Origin: Solibacillus sp. FSL K6-1523
Lineage (GTDB): Bacteria > Bacillota > Bacilli > Bacillales_A > Planococcaceae
Direction: 5' to 3'
DNA: 64,000 bases
Assembly: GCF_038005225.1 (NCBI RefSeq)
Contig: NZ_JBBOSU010000001.1
Coordinates: forward strand, 3,522,001-3,586,000
Positions 53,196-62,726 of the stretch are shown here, one piece after another (the first letter of the stretch is position 1; each line of letters opens with the position of its first letter). The notes below the pieces were generated by a model. It had not been told where the DNA came from. It was given only the letters and a program-made list of their open reading frames with translations, and did not search any database. The translations under genes and the position numbers were made by a program.

Positions 53196-56100
53196 TTAGT
53201 TGCTACTCTTTTTTAGTTGTTCCACTATTTTTGCCGTATTGACAAGTATTTTTGCTGCTTCTGCACGCGTGATTGGCTTACTTGGCATATAATTGCCTTC
53301 TGAACCTTCTGCGATGCCCAGTTCATACAACATAGAAATCGCATTTTTTGTTTCTTTATCATACTTGCCGATATCACTAAATGGAGCGATTTGCATTGGG
53401 CTGTATGGCTTGCCTGTAAGCATTTCGTACGTGCGATACAAAATTAATGCAAATTGTGCACGAGTAATTTGGCTCGTTGGATTAAACTTGCCATTATCGC
53501 CTTTTACAAGTCCCAATTGGAAAGCCACATTAATTTCTGCCTGCACTTCTTTCGTATAATCTTTTATATCCGTGAAGCTCGTTGTATAACTAGGCTCTAA
53601 CTGAAGCATCCGCACAAGAATCGAAATGGACTGAGCGCGTGTTAAGTTGTCTTTCGGTCCAAAACGTCCGTCATCATACCCTTTAAAGATGCCCATTGCT
53701 GCGGCTTGTTGAATAAAATCTGCAGCCCAGTAATCTGGTGTGATGTCAGAAAAGTGAATTGGAGCTGGATCTGATTTTAGCTCTTGTTGCGGTTCTGGTG
53801 TTGACTCTGGTGTTGATTTAGGCTCGGATTCTGGATTGGGCTCTAGTTTTGATTCAAGCTCGGATTCTGGTTTGAGCTCTGGCTTTGATTCAAGCTCGGA
53901 TTTTGGTGTTGATTCTTTTTCTGATTCTGGTGTTGGGCTTGGCTCTGGGGTCGGAACATAGCTCCCACCATCGCCACCTGAAGTACTATTCAAAGTCCAT
54001 TTGGCATATAAAGTTGTCGGTTCCGTTACAACATCTTTTGTGAAATCCCACACTGTTGCGAATTTTGCATCTTTATACCAGCCAGCAAATGTAGAGCCTT
54101 GTTTCATTGGTGTTACTGGAGGTATTGCCATTTTTTCATAAGCAACCGTTTGGGTAACGACCGTGCTTCCTCCGTTTGATTCAAAAGATAACTCATAACT
54201 TCCGACTTCCCATTTCGCATACAACGTCATATTTGCTATTACTACATCTTTCCCAAAACTCCACTTCGTTGTTAAATCTGCATCTACATACCAACCTGCA
54301 AATATAAAACCCATTTTTGTTGGAGGTATCGCTGGTTCTAAAATGAATGATTGAGACTCCACCACGGCTTCTAGTATCGCCGTTCCTCCGTTCGTATTAA
54401 ATGTCACTGTATGTTCCCACTTCGCATACAACGTCATACTTTCCGTTACAACATCTGTCGCAAAATTCCACTTCGTTGTTAAATCTGCATCTGCATACCA
54501 GCCAGCAAATGTAGAACCTATTTTCGTTGGAGGTATTGCTGGCTCTAGGATGATTGATTGAGACTCCACCACGGCTTCTAGTATCACCGTTCCTCCATTC
54601 GTATTAAATGCCACTGTATGTTCCCACTTCGCATACAGCGTCATATTCGCCTTCACTACATCTGTCCCAAAATTCCACTTCGTTGTTAAATCTGCATCTG
54701 CATACCAACCTGCAAATGTAGCGCCCGTTTTCGTTGGAAGTACTGTTGGCTCTAAGATGATTGATTGAGGCTCTGCCACGACTTCTGGTATCACCGTTCC
54801 TCCATTCGTATTAAATGTAACTGTATGTTCCCACTTCGCATACAGCGCCATATTCGCCTTCACTACATCTGTTGCAAAATTCCACTTCGTTGTTAAACCT
54901 GCATCTGCATACCAACCTGCAAATGTAGAGTCTGTTTTCCTTGGTGGCACTATTGGCTCTGGGATGAATGATTGAGGCTCTACCACGATTTCTGGTATCG
55001 CTGTTCCACCATTCGTATTAAATGTAACTGTATGTTCCCACTTCGCATACAGCGTCATATTTGCTGTCACTACATCTGTCGCAAAATTCCACTTCGTTGT
55101 TAAACCTGCATCTGCATACCAACCTGCGAAAGTATAATCTAATTTCGTCGGAGGCACTGTTGGCTCTGAAATGGATGATTGACTCAATACCATAACGTCT
55201 GATATCGCCGTTCCTCCATTGGTATCAAACGTAACTGTATGTTCCCACTTCGCATATAGCGTCATACTTCTCGTTACTACATCTGTCGCAAAATTCCACC
55301 TCGTTGTTAAATCTGCATCTGTATACCAACCTGCAAATGTAGCGCCCGTTTTCGTTGGGGGTACTGCTGGTTCTAGGATGATTGATTGAGTCAATGCTCT
55401 AACATCTGATATCGACGTTCCTCCATTGGTATCAAATATAACCGTATGTTCCCACTTCGCGTACAATGTCGTATTTGCTATCACTACATCTGTCGCAAAA
55501 TTCCACTTCGTTGTTAAACCTGCATCTGCATACCAACCTGCAAATGTAGAGTCAGTTTTCGTTGGAGGCACTATTGGCTCTGGGATGAATGTTTGAGGCT
55601 CCACCGCGATTTCTGGTATTGCTGTTCCACCATTCGTATCAAATGTAACTGTATGCTCCCACTTCGCATATAACGTCATATTTTTCTTCACTACATCTGT
55701 CGCAAAATTCCATTTCGTTTTGAAACCAGTATCTGTATACCAACCCGCAAATATAGCGCCTGTTTTCGTCGGGGATACTATTGGCTCTGGAATTAATGAT
55801 TGAGTTGCTACAATAATCCCGGGTATCATTGTACCTCCAGTAGGATCGAATGTAACTGCATGTTCCCATATTGCATATAGCGTGACATTCGCTGCACTTA
55901 TATCAAACGTTTCATTTGGCATATAGTTTATTCCGCTACCATCTGCTTTTGTATTCCAGCCGTTAAATGTAAATCCAATTTTCACTAGACTTCCTACATT
56001 GCCGACGACTTTGACACTTTCTCCAGATTTATAGATTAAACTATCTACTGGGGGATGCCCTCCAGTAGCTCCGTTTTCGTCATAGTTTATTTTATATCCC

Positions 56101-58661
56101 CATTTCGCATACAACATCATATCCTTAGTCACTACATCGGTTTCAAAGTTCCACTTATTTGTGAACATATCATCTTTATACCAGCCACCAAATGTATATC
56201 CTGGTTGCGTTGGTACAGTAGGTTCTTTAGCCTTAGTATTGTATGCTAGCGTCTGCTTCGCTACAGTGCTACCTCCATTTGTATCAAACGATAACGTATA
56301 CTGCGCTACATCCCACTTTGCATACAACATAGTAGTTACTAATTTTATATTAAACGTCTCATTTGGCATATAGTTTGTTCCACTACCATCTGTTTTTGTA
56401 TTCCAACCTTTAAAAGTATATCCGACCCTTTCCAAACCTCCAGTATTACCTGCTACTTCTACACTTTCCCCATACTTATATAATTGATTATTTACTGGGG
56501 GATGTCCTCCTGTAGACCCATTTCCGTCATAACTTACTGTATATCCCTGTTTCGAATAAATCGTCATCGGTGCTGGAACTAGGTTATCCCATCGAACTGT
56601 ATATGCTTGATCCACATACCATCCTATAAAAGGAGAAGGTTTGACCTGACCATAAAACGTATACGGAGATATTGTTAGTTTTCCGTTAAATTGAACTTGA
56701 TGTAGCTGATTACTAGAAAATGCATAATCTACTATCCTCTTGACACTTGCTGGGATTATCACATTCTCTAGCTGGTTATCTGAAAATGTATACTTCTCTA
56801 TACTTATGATGCTTTCGGGAATCGTCACATTCTTTAGACGGTTCTTAAAAAACGCATAAGCTCCTATACTCGTGACACTTTCGGGGATTGTCGCACTCTC
56901 TAGCTTATTATAAGAAAATGCAGACTCTCCTATACTTGTGACACTTGCTGGAATCGTTACATTCTCTAGTTGATTTTTAGAAAATGCAGAATCCCCTATT
57001 TTCGTAACACTTGTGGGAATTGTTACACTCTTTAATTGATTTTCAGCAAATGTATGTTTATCAATAATCGTGACGCCCTCGGGAATCGTTACATCCTCAA
57101 GCTTATTTTGATAAAATGCCATTCCCCCTATACTTGTGACACTTGCTGGGATTGTCACACTCTCTAACTGATTTTGATAAAAAGCACCATACTCTATATT
57201 AGTGACGCTTGCTGGAATTACCACACTCTTTAATTTATTATGTGAAAATGTATACACCCCTATATTCGCGACATTTCCGGGGATTACCACACTCTCTAGC
57301 TGATTACCAGAAAATGCAGAACTTCCTATACTCGTAACGCTTTCAGGGATTATCACTCTCTTTAAAAGATTTTCAGTAAATGCTTGGATTCCTATTTTCG
57401 TGACACCTTCGGGAATTGTTACACTCTCTAACCGATTTTTAGAAAATGCGGAACTCTCTATACTCGTGACCGTTGCTGGAATTACCACACTCTTTAAAAG
57501 ATTTCCAGCAAATACACCCGACTCTAAAACCGTAATACCTTCAGGAATCGTCACACTCTCTAACTGGTTATTCGAAAATGCCCCCCCCCCTATTTCCTTG
57601 ATACTTTCAGGGATTGTTACGCTTTTTAGTAGATTTTGAGAAAATGCACCAGATTCTATTCTCGTAACACTTTCGGGAATTGTCACACTCTCTAGCTTAT
57701 TTTTTGAAAATGTACCCACATTTATACTTACGATATTATCCGGAATCGTCACATTTTTTAGCTGATTCTCTGAAAATGCATTATTTCCTATATACTTGAG
57801 GCTTTCTGACATTGTTACACTTTCTAACTGATTCAAATAAAATGCATGATCTCCTATAAACCCAGCTTTTGCAAGGATTTTCGCGCTCTTTAGTTTATTA
57901 TGAGAAAATGCAAAACTCCCAATACTTGAGACATTTTCAGGGATCGTCACACTCTCTAGCAAATTGCTTGAAAATGCATGCTTCTCTATACTTTTGACAC
58001 CTTCGGGGATTATCACATTCTTAAGTTGATTACCAGAAAATGCAGAATGCCCTATTCTCGTGACACTTTCAGGAATTATCACGCTTTCTAGCTTTTTATT
58101 ATCAAACGCACTAGTTCCTATTTCTGTAACTAGTTTTCCTCCAATTGTATCCGGGATTACTACATCTGTTGATTGTCCTATATATTTGGAAATAGAAACC
58201 CCCCCGATACTATTTTCAATTTTAAAGTCCGATTCCTTATTCGCTATTGCTTGGACTTCCAAACTACTAAGTTGGGAAGTTGGTGGCGAGAGCATAGGCG
58301 CCGTTGCAATTTGAATGCGGCGCTTTTCGATGACTGTTTGATCTGTTACCCTGAACCAAATATCGTGTTCGCCCGTATCCTCCAATAGTAGTGGCTCAGT
58401 TGGATCATATGATTTCCATGTAGCACCTAGATCTTGTGATAGTTCTATGCCCGCACTATCAGGAGAAGTTATCGCCACTTGAATCGTGACAGGACTTGTC
58501 GCGACATTACCTTCTACATAAGGCTGTCCGTTCTCCGTCATTATAATGGTCAATTCGTTACTGTTGGTCTGTGCGAACACTGGCAAACTCCCTAATAAGG
58601 TTTGCGAGAGTAGTAAACAGATGGCCAACATTGACAGTGTTTTATGAAGACTGTTTTTCAT
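53196..58661 (-). CDS. Giant SLH-anchored surface protein with LRR_5 and InlB B-repeats
   Basis: An exported protein of about 1821 residues: signal peptide (LSMLAICLLLSQTLLGSLPVFA), a Big-like region, about 22 BspA-type leucine-rich repeats of 22 residues (consensus AFS-NQLESVTIPESVTSIG), about 12 Listeria-Bacteroides (InlB B) repeats (TFDTNGGT...FAGWYTD...LYAKWEH), a Pro/Glu/Ser/Lys linker, then three SLH domains for binding pyruvylated wall polymer. It is a likely adhesin or S-layer-associated protein. The ATG at 58661 has GAGGGAG seven bases upstream. A ten-G run interrupts one LRR codon set. A shared palindrome precedes its promoter, suggesting control by the MalT-like regulator nearby. 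Confidence 0.93.
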   Translation of the reverse strand: MKNSLHKTLSMLAICLLLSQTLLGSLPVFAQTNSNELTIIMTENGQPYVEGNVATSPVTIQVAITSPDSAGIELSQDLGATWKSYDPTEPLLLEDTGEHDIWFRVTDQTVIEKRRIQIATAPMLSPPTSQLSSLEVQAIANKESDFKIENSIGGVSISKYIGQSTDVVIPDTIGGKLVTEIGTSAFDNKKLESVIIPESVTRIGHSAFSGNQLKNVIIPEGVKSIEKHAFSSNLLESVTIPENVSSIGSFAFSHNKLKSAKILAKAGFIGDHAFYLNQLESVTMSESLKYIGNNAFSENQLKNVTIPDNIVSINVGTFSKNKLESVTIPESVTRIESGAFSQNLLKSVTIPESIKEIGGGAFSNNQLESVTIPEGITVLESGVFAGNLLKSVVIPATVTSIESSAFSKNRLESVTIPEGVTKIGIQAFTENLLKRVIIPESVTSIGSSAFSGNQLESVVIPGNVANIGVYTFSHNKLKSVVIPASVTNIEYGAFYQNQLESVTIPASVTSIGGMAFYQNKLEDVTIPEGVTIIDKHTFAENQLKSVTIPTSVTKIGDSAFSKNQLENVTIPASVTSIGESAFSYNKLESATIPESVTSIGAYAFFKNRLKNVTIPESIISIEKYTFSDNQLENVIIPASVKRIVDYAFSSNQLHQVQFNGKLTISPYTFYGQVKPSPFIGWYVDQAYTVRWDNLVPAPMTIYSKQGYTVSYDGNGSTGGHPPVNNQLYKYGESVEVAGNTGGLERVGYTFKGWNTKTDGSGTNYMPNETFNIKLVTTMLYAKWDVAQYTLSFDTNGGSTVAKQTLAYNTKAKEPTVPTQPGYTFGGWYKDDMFTNKWNFETDVVTKDMMLYAKWGYKINYDENGATGGHPPVDSLIYKSGESVKVVGNVGSLVKIGFTFNGWNTKADGSGINYMPNETFDISAANVTLYAIWEHAVTFDPTGGTMIPGIIVATQSLIPEPIVSPTKTGAIFAGWYTDTGFKTKWNFATDVVKKNMTLYAKWEHTVTFDTNGGTAIPEIAVEPQTFIPEPIVPPTKTDSTFAGWYADAGLTTKWNFATDVVIANTTLYAKWEHTVIFDTNGGTSISDVRALTQSIILEPAVPPTKTGATFAGWYTDADLTTRWNFATDVVTRSMTLYAKWEHTVTFDTNGGTAISDVMVLSQSSISEPTVPPTKLDYTFAGWYADAGLTTKWNFATDVVTANMTLYAKWEHTVTFNTNGGTAIPEIVVEPQSFIPEPIVPPRKTDSTFAGWYADAGLTTKWNFATDVVKANMALYAKWEHTVTFNTNGGTVIPEVVAEPQSIILEPTVLPTKTGATFAGWYADADLTTKWNFGTDVVKANMTLYAKWEHTVAFNTNGGTVILEAVVESQSIILEPAIPPTKIGSTFAGWYADADLTTKWNFATDVVTESMTLYAKWEHTVTFNTNGGTAILEAVVESQSFILEPAIPPTKMGFIFAGWYVDADLTTKWSFGKDVVIANMTLYAKWEVGSYELSFESNGGSTVVTQTVAYEKMAIPPVTPMKQGSTFAGWYKDAKFATVWDFTKDVVTEPTTLYAKWTLNSTSGGDGGSYVPTPEPSPTPESEKESTPKSELESKPELKPESELESKLEPNPESEPKSTPESTPEPQQELKSDPAPIHFSDITPDYWAADFIQQAAAMGIFKGYDDGRFGPKDNLTRAQSISILVRMLQLEPSYTTSFTDIKDYTKEVQAEINVAFQLGLVKGDNGKFNPTSQITRAQFALILYRTYEMLTGKPYSPMQIAPFSDIGKYDKETKNAISMLYELGIAEGSEGNYMPSKPITRAEAAKILVNTAKIVEQLKKSSN
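54180..55870 (-). repeat. Tandem 207-bp coding repeats (B-repeats)
   Basis: About eight near-identical units recur every 207 bases (for example TTCCCACTTCGCATA at about 54414, 54621, 54828, 55035, 55242, 55449, 55656), coding 69-residue B-repeats. They are similar enough to recombine. Confidence 0.85.
56690..58130 (-). repeat. Tandem 66-bp coding repeats (LRR_5)
   Basis: About 22 units of 66 bases encode 22-residue leucine-rich repeats. The DNA units differ more than the B-repeats, so this array is older or more diversified. Confidence 0.85.
57581..57590 (-). repeat. Homopolymer G(10) tract in surface protein gene
   Basis: Ten consecutive C on the plus strand (G on the coding strand), encoding Gly-Gly-Gly in an LRR where sister repeats have Gly-Ser-Ser or similar. 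A slip by one base would truncate the protein. Current frame is open. Confidence 0.85.
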
Positions 58662-58748
58662 AATCATTCTCCCTCTATTATTCTTTTCCACTGTAGCAAA
58701 ACAAGAGTGCTAACACTCATTCTCTAAAAAAAGAGCCTGCTCACTTCC

Positions 58749-58812
58749 ACTATAAAACAGAAAAAAAATTTGCAATACTGACGAATGTTAATGATTGGAC
58801 TATTAACATTTG
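58749..58812 (-). promoter_or_regulatory. Promoter and conserved regulator site of the surface protein gene
   Basis: On the minus strand the site reads ATGTTAATAGT, six bases, ATTAACATTCGTCAGTATTGCA. Its last bases form the -35 (TTGCAA, 58770-58775). After 15 bases comes TATAGT (58749-58754). The 22 bases 58771-58792 are identical to 60081-60102. The short spacer suggests dependence on an activator. Confidence 0.6.
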
Positions 58813-58824
58813 AAAATATGCAGA

Positions 58825-58872
58825 CAAAAAATATGCCTAGCTATCCACCTGATTTAGTGAGATAGCCAAGCA
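58825..58872 (-). terminator. Intrinsic terminator of putative membrane-active protein gene
   Basis: On the minus strand GCTTGGCTATC...GATAGCTAGGC followed by ATATTTTTTG. Confidence 0.75.
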
Positions 58873-58883
58873 CATTCTTCTAT

Positions 58884-59876
58884 CTACGCTTTATATGCTC
58901 TTGCTACGTAATAAGCGATTGAACCGTTTCCTGAGTTGCAACGAATGCTTAATTTGAGGCCGTTTTTTTCATCTTCCCAGAATTGCTTATTCTTAACTGT
59001 AGTCTTTTCAGCAACTGTTTTAGCATTTTCATCTATGGCACAGTAACAGTTATTATCTTTCATAATAGAAGTTAACGGACATTCTACGCCGAAAGAAAGT
59101 TGAGTACTTGTATTACCATATTTCATTGTAAAGCCATATTGTGTTCCTACTAAAGCCATTTCTTTCTTCTCCGTTGCAATAAATCCCGCAACAGGGTATT
59201 TACTAGCCCCAGGGATTTCGATACCGGCTGGAATAGGCGATGTCATTAGCACTGGCTTTCCGTGAACATTGTGATCCCCTACAAACGTAAGAGGCTTGTC
59301 CAATTCATTGATTAGCAACACTAGAGCATTTGCTGGTTTTACCATAAAATAAATAATTGGAATAATGACAGATACGATGACAAGAGTTGCTACCGCGACA
59401 ACTACTTGAACTGTTGCAAATGCAACACCAGCAAGAGCCACGACCGCTTCTGCTGCTCCAGCCACCAATATTGCTATAGCTTCTGAAGTGGCTAAAGAGC
59501 CAATTCCTAGCGCACCAGAAAGGAGAATTTTTGCAGCCACAATACCTGCCTCGTCGTTTTCCATACCTTTTAATCGTCCTAGACCATCAATAAGTATTTT
59601 CATTTGATTTTTTATATCATCACCAGTCGCATTTACGAGAAATTCATAAGTCTCCTTTTTCAAAAGAATTGGTGCTGTTTGATCATTTGCCGCCAGTTCA
59701 GAAATATCCTTCCCTAGAGCATCAGCCAAAGCTTGCTTGCTTTCTTCAATAAAAGCAGCTTGAAGCTTATTGATTTCCTCTTGGGAAGTTGCCTTCTCAA
59801 GCTTTGTTGCATAATCTGGGAATAAAGAACGGAACCCCTGTTTTAACTTAAGATCAATATCAATTGTAGTGTGCAT
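58884..59876 (-). CDS. Putative membrane-active (pore-former-like) protein, unknown family
   Basis: A 330-residue protein without signal peptide. The N-terminal third is helical and charged. Residues about 108-180 form a long hydrophobic stretch, broken by a few small residues (GALGIGSLATSEAIAILVAG..., then VVVAVATLVIVSVIIPIIYFMV), that could be a membrane hairpin. The C-terminal 145 residues look like a beta-sandwich (LVLLINELDKPLTFVGDHNVHGKPV..., YGFTMKYGNTSTQLSFGVECPL..., LKLSIRCNSG) with three Cys. Helix-hairpin-sandwich architecture recalls alpha pore-forming toxins, but I recognise no family. It shares its promoter element with the surface protein gene and is divergent from the MalT-like regulator. 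GGAGG precedes the ATG. Confidence 0.55.
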   Translation of the reverse strand: MHTTIDIDLKLKQGFRSLFPDYATKLEKATSQEEINKLQAAFIEESKQALADALGKDISELAANDQTAPILLKKETYEFLVNATGDDIKNQMKILIDGLGRLKGMENDEAGIVAAKILLSGALGIGSLATSEAIAILVAGAAEAVVALAGVAFATVQVVVAVATLVIVSVIIPIIYFMVKPANALVLLINELDKPLTFVGDHNVHGKPVLMTSPIPAGIEIPGASKYPVAGFIATEKKEMALVGTQYGFTMKYGNTSTQLSFGVECPLTSIMKDNNCYCAIDENAKTVAEKTTVKNKQFWEDEKNGLKLSIRCNSGNGSIAYYVARAYKA

Positions 59877-60058
59877 AAATTACTAACCTCCAATGATTTT
59901 TACAATTATCATACTCGCGTTCGTGAACATGGCTAAATTGTTCAATGTAAATCCCTCTCATCTATATAGTTGAGAGAATTCTACATCTTTAAATGTTGAT
60001 AAAAGAAAAACTCCTTCCTTTTAGTTTGATACTGTCCTTTCCTTAGTACCTATCTTCT

Positions 60059-60120
60059 ACTGTAAAATAGAAATTACATATGCAATACTGACGAATGTTA
60101 ATATTTTACTATTAACATCT
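60059..60120 (-). promoter_or_regulatory. Promoter and conserved regulator site of the membrane-active protein gene
   Basis: Same layout as the site at 58749: ATGTTAATAGT, five bases, ATTAACATTCGTCAGTATTGCA, -35 TTGCAT (60080-60085), a 15-base spacer and TACAGT (60059-60064). It lies in the divergent region, 111 bases upstream of the regulator gene, so it may control that gene too. Confidence 0.6.
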
Positions 60121-60230
60121 ATAAAATTTGTAGATTTTATATTAGAATTATATATAAGATATATTTCTAAATATTTCTAAAAAACAACTGATGTTCACAA
60201 GATATTTTTTGAACATAAGGAGGCTACAAA

Positions 60231-62726
60231 ATGCCAATTTTATTACGATCTTCTAAAACAAATATCCCTCAAAGTATGCCTGAAACTGTGGAAAGAACGA
60301 GATTATATGAAACTTTTCGAAATAATACGCTCAAAAAGGTAACGATATTACGTGCCCCCGCAGGCTATGGAAAAACAACACTACTCAATCAATGGCTCAA
60401 ACATACAAAAGAGCAAATCGCATGGGTGTCTGTAGATTTTGCCGATAATGACCCCATTCGTTTTTGGACATACGTTGTACATGCGGTAGCTAATGCTAGT
60501 CAATCCGATCTTGACAAAGTGCTCAAACCACTCTTTCAATCACAAGACGTGGCTACTTTTGAATTTCTAATTGACGCGCTATTACATGAGTTCAATGCTA
60601 TGGAAGAAAACTTACATATTGTAATGGACGACTATCATTTAATAGAAAATACTTTAATTCACCAAATGATGACGCAACTTATCGAGCAGCTCCCTGAACA
60701 TGTCCACGTCTATCTAACGACACGCACAGCATTGCCACTACCTATTGCAAAATGGCGAGCTAAACAATGGTTATGTGAGTTGAATACGGATCAATTACGC
60801 TTTACCTATCAGGAAGCAAGACAATTTTATGCCATGAAAAATTTAACCTTACACAACCAGGAAAATCTTCAACTCATTGTGGAACGGACGGAAGGTTGGA
60901 TAGCAGGCTTATTGTTGGCTAGTTTATCTACCAATCCAGAGTCGGAACAGCATTGGAATATGCCAGAACAGCCATATGTTTCTGAATTTTTATTGCAGGA
61001 AATTATTACGACTCTCTCACCACCTACACAAGAGTTTCTTCTACGTACATCGTTATTAAATGAGCTAGATCCTTCTATTTGTAATACACTTACGCAGCGA
61101 ATTGATAGCTATGAACTGCTTGAAGAATTAGAAGAGAAAGGGCTTTTTATCATTCGATTACAGTCAGCAAAATCAGTTTTTCGCTACCATCATTTATTTG
61201 CGGAAGTTTTGCAAAACGAATTCAAAAGAAGGTATTCAGTACAACAAGTAACACAATTTGCTTCTGAAACAGCTACTCTCTTGCATGACGTTGGGGATTT
61301 CGTCTCAGCTATTGAACTCGCACTGCAACATGATTTTTTCGAACAGGCGGATTTATGGATTACAGAACATCTTACGGAGCTTTACTTGTCTGGCCAAACG
61401 GCAACCTTTATGCGTTGGTTGCATCATTTACGGAGTAGTTCCTATACCGTTCCCTATGAAATGCTCGTCATGGGCGTTATCACTTCTCTTTCTACATCAG
61501 ATATAGAAGTAGCTTCCTCACTTATGCAGGAACTTGAAATTCGCCAACATACGGAGCAATGGATGGATCAGATAGAAAATGAAGCCATAGCGAATATTTA
61601 TGAAACTGTAAAGGCATATGCCATCATATCGACAGGTGGAGATTTACAACTAGCCAAAGAAATTATCCAAAAACAACTTACCAAAGAAACTGTGCCCTCT
61701 CGTTGGGATGAAGTACCGATGCAATATAATCTTTTCGAATATAAACTGTTACGTACAAGTATAGGCTCGAAAGGAAAACTGCCAACAATGGAAGATGGAA
61801 CAGCCATTGCCAATTTCTTTCGAGAAACTACTACTATTATCACAGCATTTAGCTATGGTGTATCAGCAGAATCTTTATATGAACGGAACTTAATCGACCT
61901 TACAAAGAAAGAAGTCGAATTAGCGATTCAATACGGTTACCAGTATAAGGACCCTGGCCTACTGATCCCTATGTATTTATTAAAGGCGAAAATTTATATA
62001 TACGAAAAGCAATTAATTTCTGCTCAAGCTATGCTGAGACAAGTAACGGAAAGCGTCAAGGAAAAACATTGGTTGATGACCCTCCGTATAATGCAGGCTT
62101 ATTGTTATGTATTAGCAGGTGATATTAAGAATGCCGAGATGGAATTACTTGCAACGAAAACAAATCAGCCCTTTTGGATGCTTGTAAACGCGCGATTATT
62201 ACTATTGAAGGAACAACCTGAGGATGCTTTAATGATTGTCATCCAAACGAAAACAAAAGCACAGTTCGACCATCAAGTTGCTACTATTATAGAGGCTTCT
62301 GTTCTTGAGGTAATTTGTCATAACAGAATGGGGAATACAGACATTGCATTAGCCATTTTACATGAAGCATTAGAACAAAGCGCTCCCTATTTCTACATTC
62401 GTACATTTTTAGATGAAGAAGAAATCCATCCTCTTCTAGAACGTTATTTTAAACAATTGCAAGAAGATGATTCTAAACGGAAATCTATTTCGCTGTATTA
62501 TTTACAACAGCTTCAAATAGATAAAAGCACAAACATTAGCTTTGACAATGTACTGACATTACGTGAACAAGAAGTGTTCAATTTATTAGCTGAAGGAGTT
62601 ACGAATCGTGAAATCGCAGACCAGCTACACCTATCAGAAGGGACTGTGCGCGTTTACTTATCGACTATTTATAGTAAGCTTGGTGTCAACTCACGAGCAA
62701 AAGCCATACTTTTTAAGAAGCAATAA
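60231..62726 (+). CDS. MalT-like LuxR-family ATP-dependent regulator (LAL/STAND)
   Basis: An 831-residue regulator: N-terminal NTPase with Walker A RAPAGYGKTTLL (about 40-51), Walker B-like LHIVMDDYHLI, a winged-helix and TPR-rich middle, and a C-terminal LuxR HTH (LTLREQEVFNLLAEGVTNREIADQLHLSEGTVRVYLSTIYSKLGV, about 768-815). This is the MalT plan, in which ligand and ATP drive assembly on paired promoter sites. AAGGAGGC precedes the ATG. Two nearby minus-strand genes share a long palindromic promoter element that is its best candidate binding site. Ligand unknown. Confidence 0.92.
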   Translation: MPILLRSSKTNIPQSMPETVERTRLYETFRNNTLKKVTILRAPAGYGKTTLLNQWLKHTKEQIAWVSVDFADNDPIRFWTYVVHAVANASQSDLDKVLKPLFQSQDVATFEFLIDALLHEFNAMEENLHIVMDDYHLIENTLIHQMMTQLIEQLPEHVHVYLTTRTALPLPIAKWRAKQWLCELNTDQLRFTYQEARQFYAMKNLTLHNQENLQLIVERTEGWIAGLLLASLSTNPESEQHWNMPEQPYVSEFLLQEIITTLSPPTQEFLLRTSLLNELDPSICNTLTQRIDSYELLEELEEKGLFIIRLQSAKSVFRYHHLFAEVLQNEFKRRYSVQQVTQFASETATLLHDVGDFVSAIELALQHDFFEQADLWITEHLTELYLSGQTATFMRWLHHLRSSSYTVPYEMLVMGVITSLSTSDIEVASSLMQELEIRQHTEQWMDQIENEAIANIYETVKAYAIISTGGDLQLAKEIIQKQLTKETVPSRWDEVPMQYNLFEYKLLRTSIGSKGKLPTMEDGTAIANFFRETTTIITAFSYGVSAESLYERNLIDLTKKEVELAIQYGYQYKDPGLLIPMYLLKAKIYIYEKQLISAQAMLRQVTESVKEKHWLMTLRIMQAYCYVLAGDIKNAEMELLATKTNQPFWMLVNARLLLLKEQPEDALMIVIQTKTKAQFDHQVATIIEASVLEVICHNRMGNTDIALAILHEALEQSAPYFYIRTFLDEEEIHPLLERYFKQLQEDDSKRKSISLYYLQQLQIDKSTNISFDNVLTLREQEVFNLLAEGVTNREIADQLHLSEGTVRVYLSTIYSKLGVNSRAKAILFKKQ

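Noticed and set aside
56690-58130. Regular ~66-bp repeats that could suggest a CRISPR array
   Set aside because: They are in one long open frame coding leucine-rich repeats; units are not separated by unique spacers and no cas genes are present.
58884-59876. Calling this protein a known insecticidal or haemolytic toxin
   Set aside because: Only the layout is suggestive; no diagnostic motif of Cry, Cyt, ClyA or aegerolysin families could be seen.
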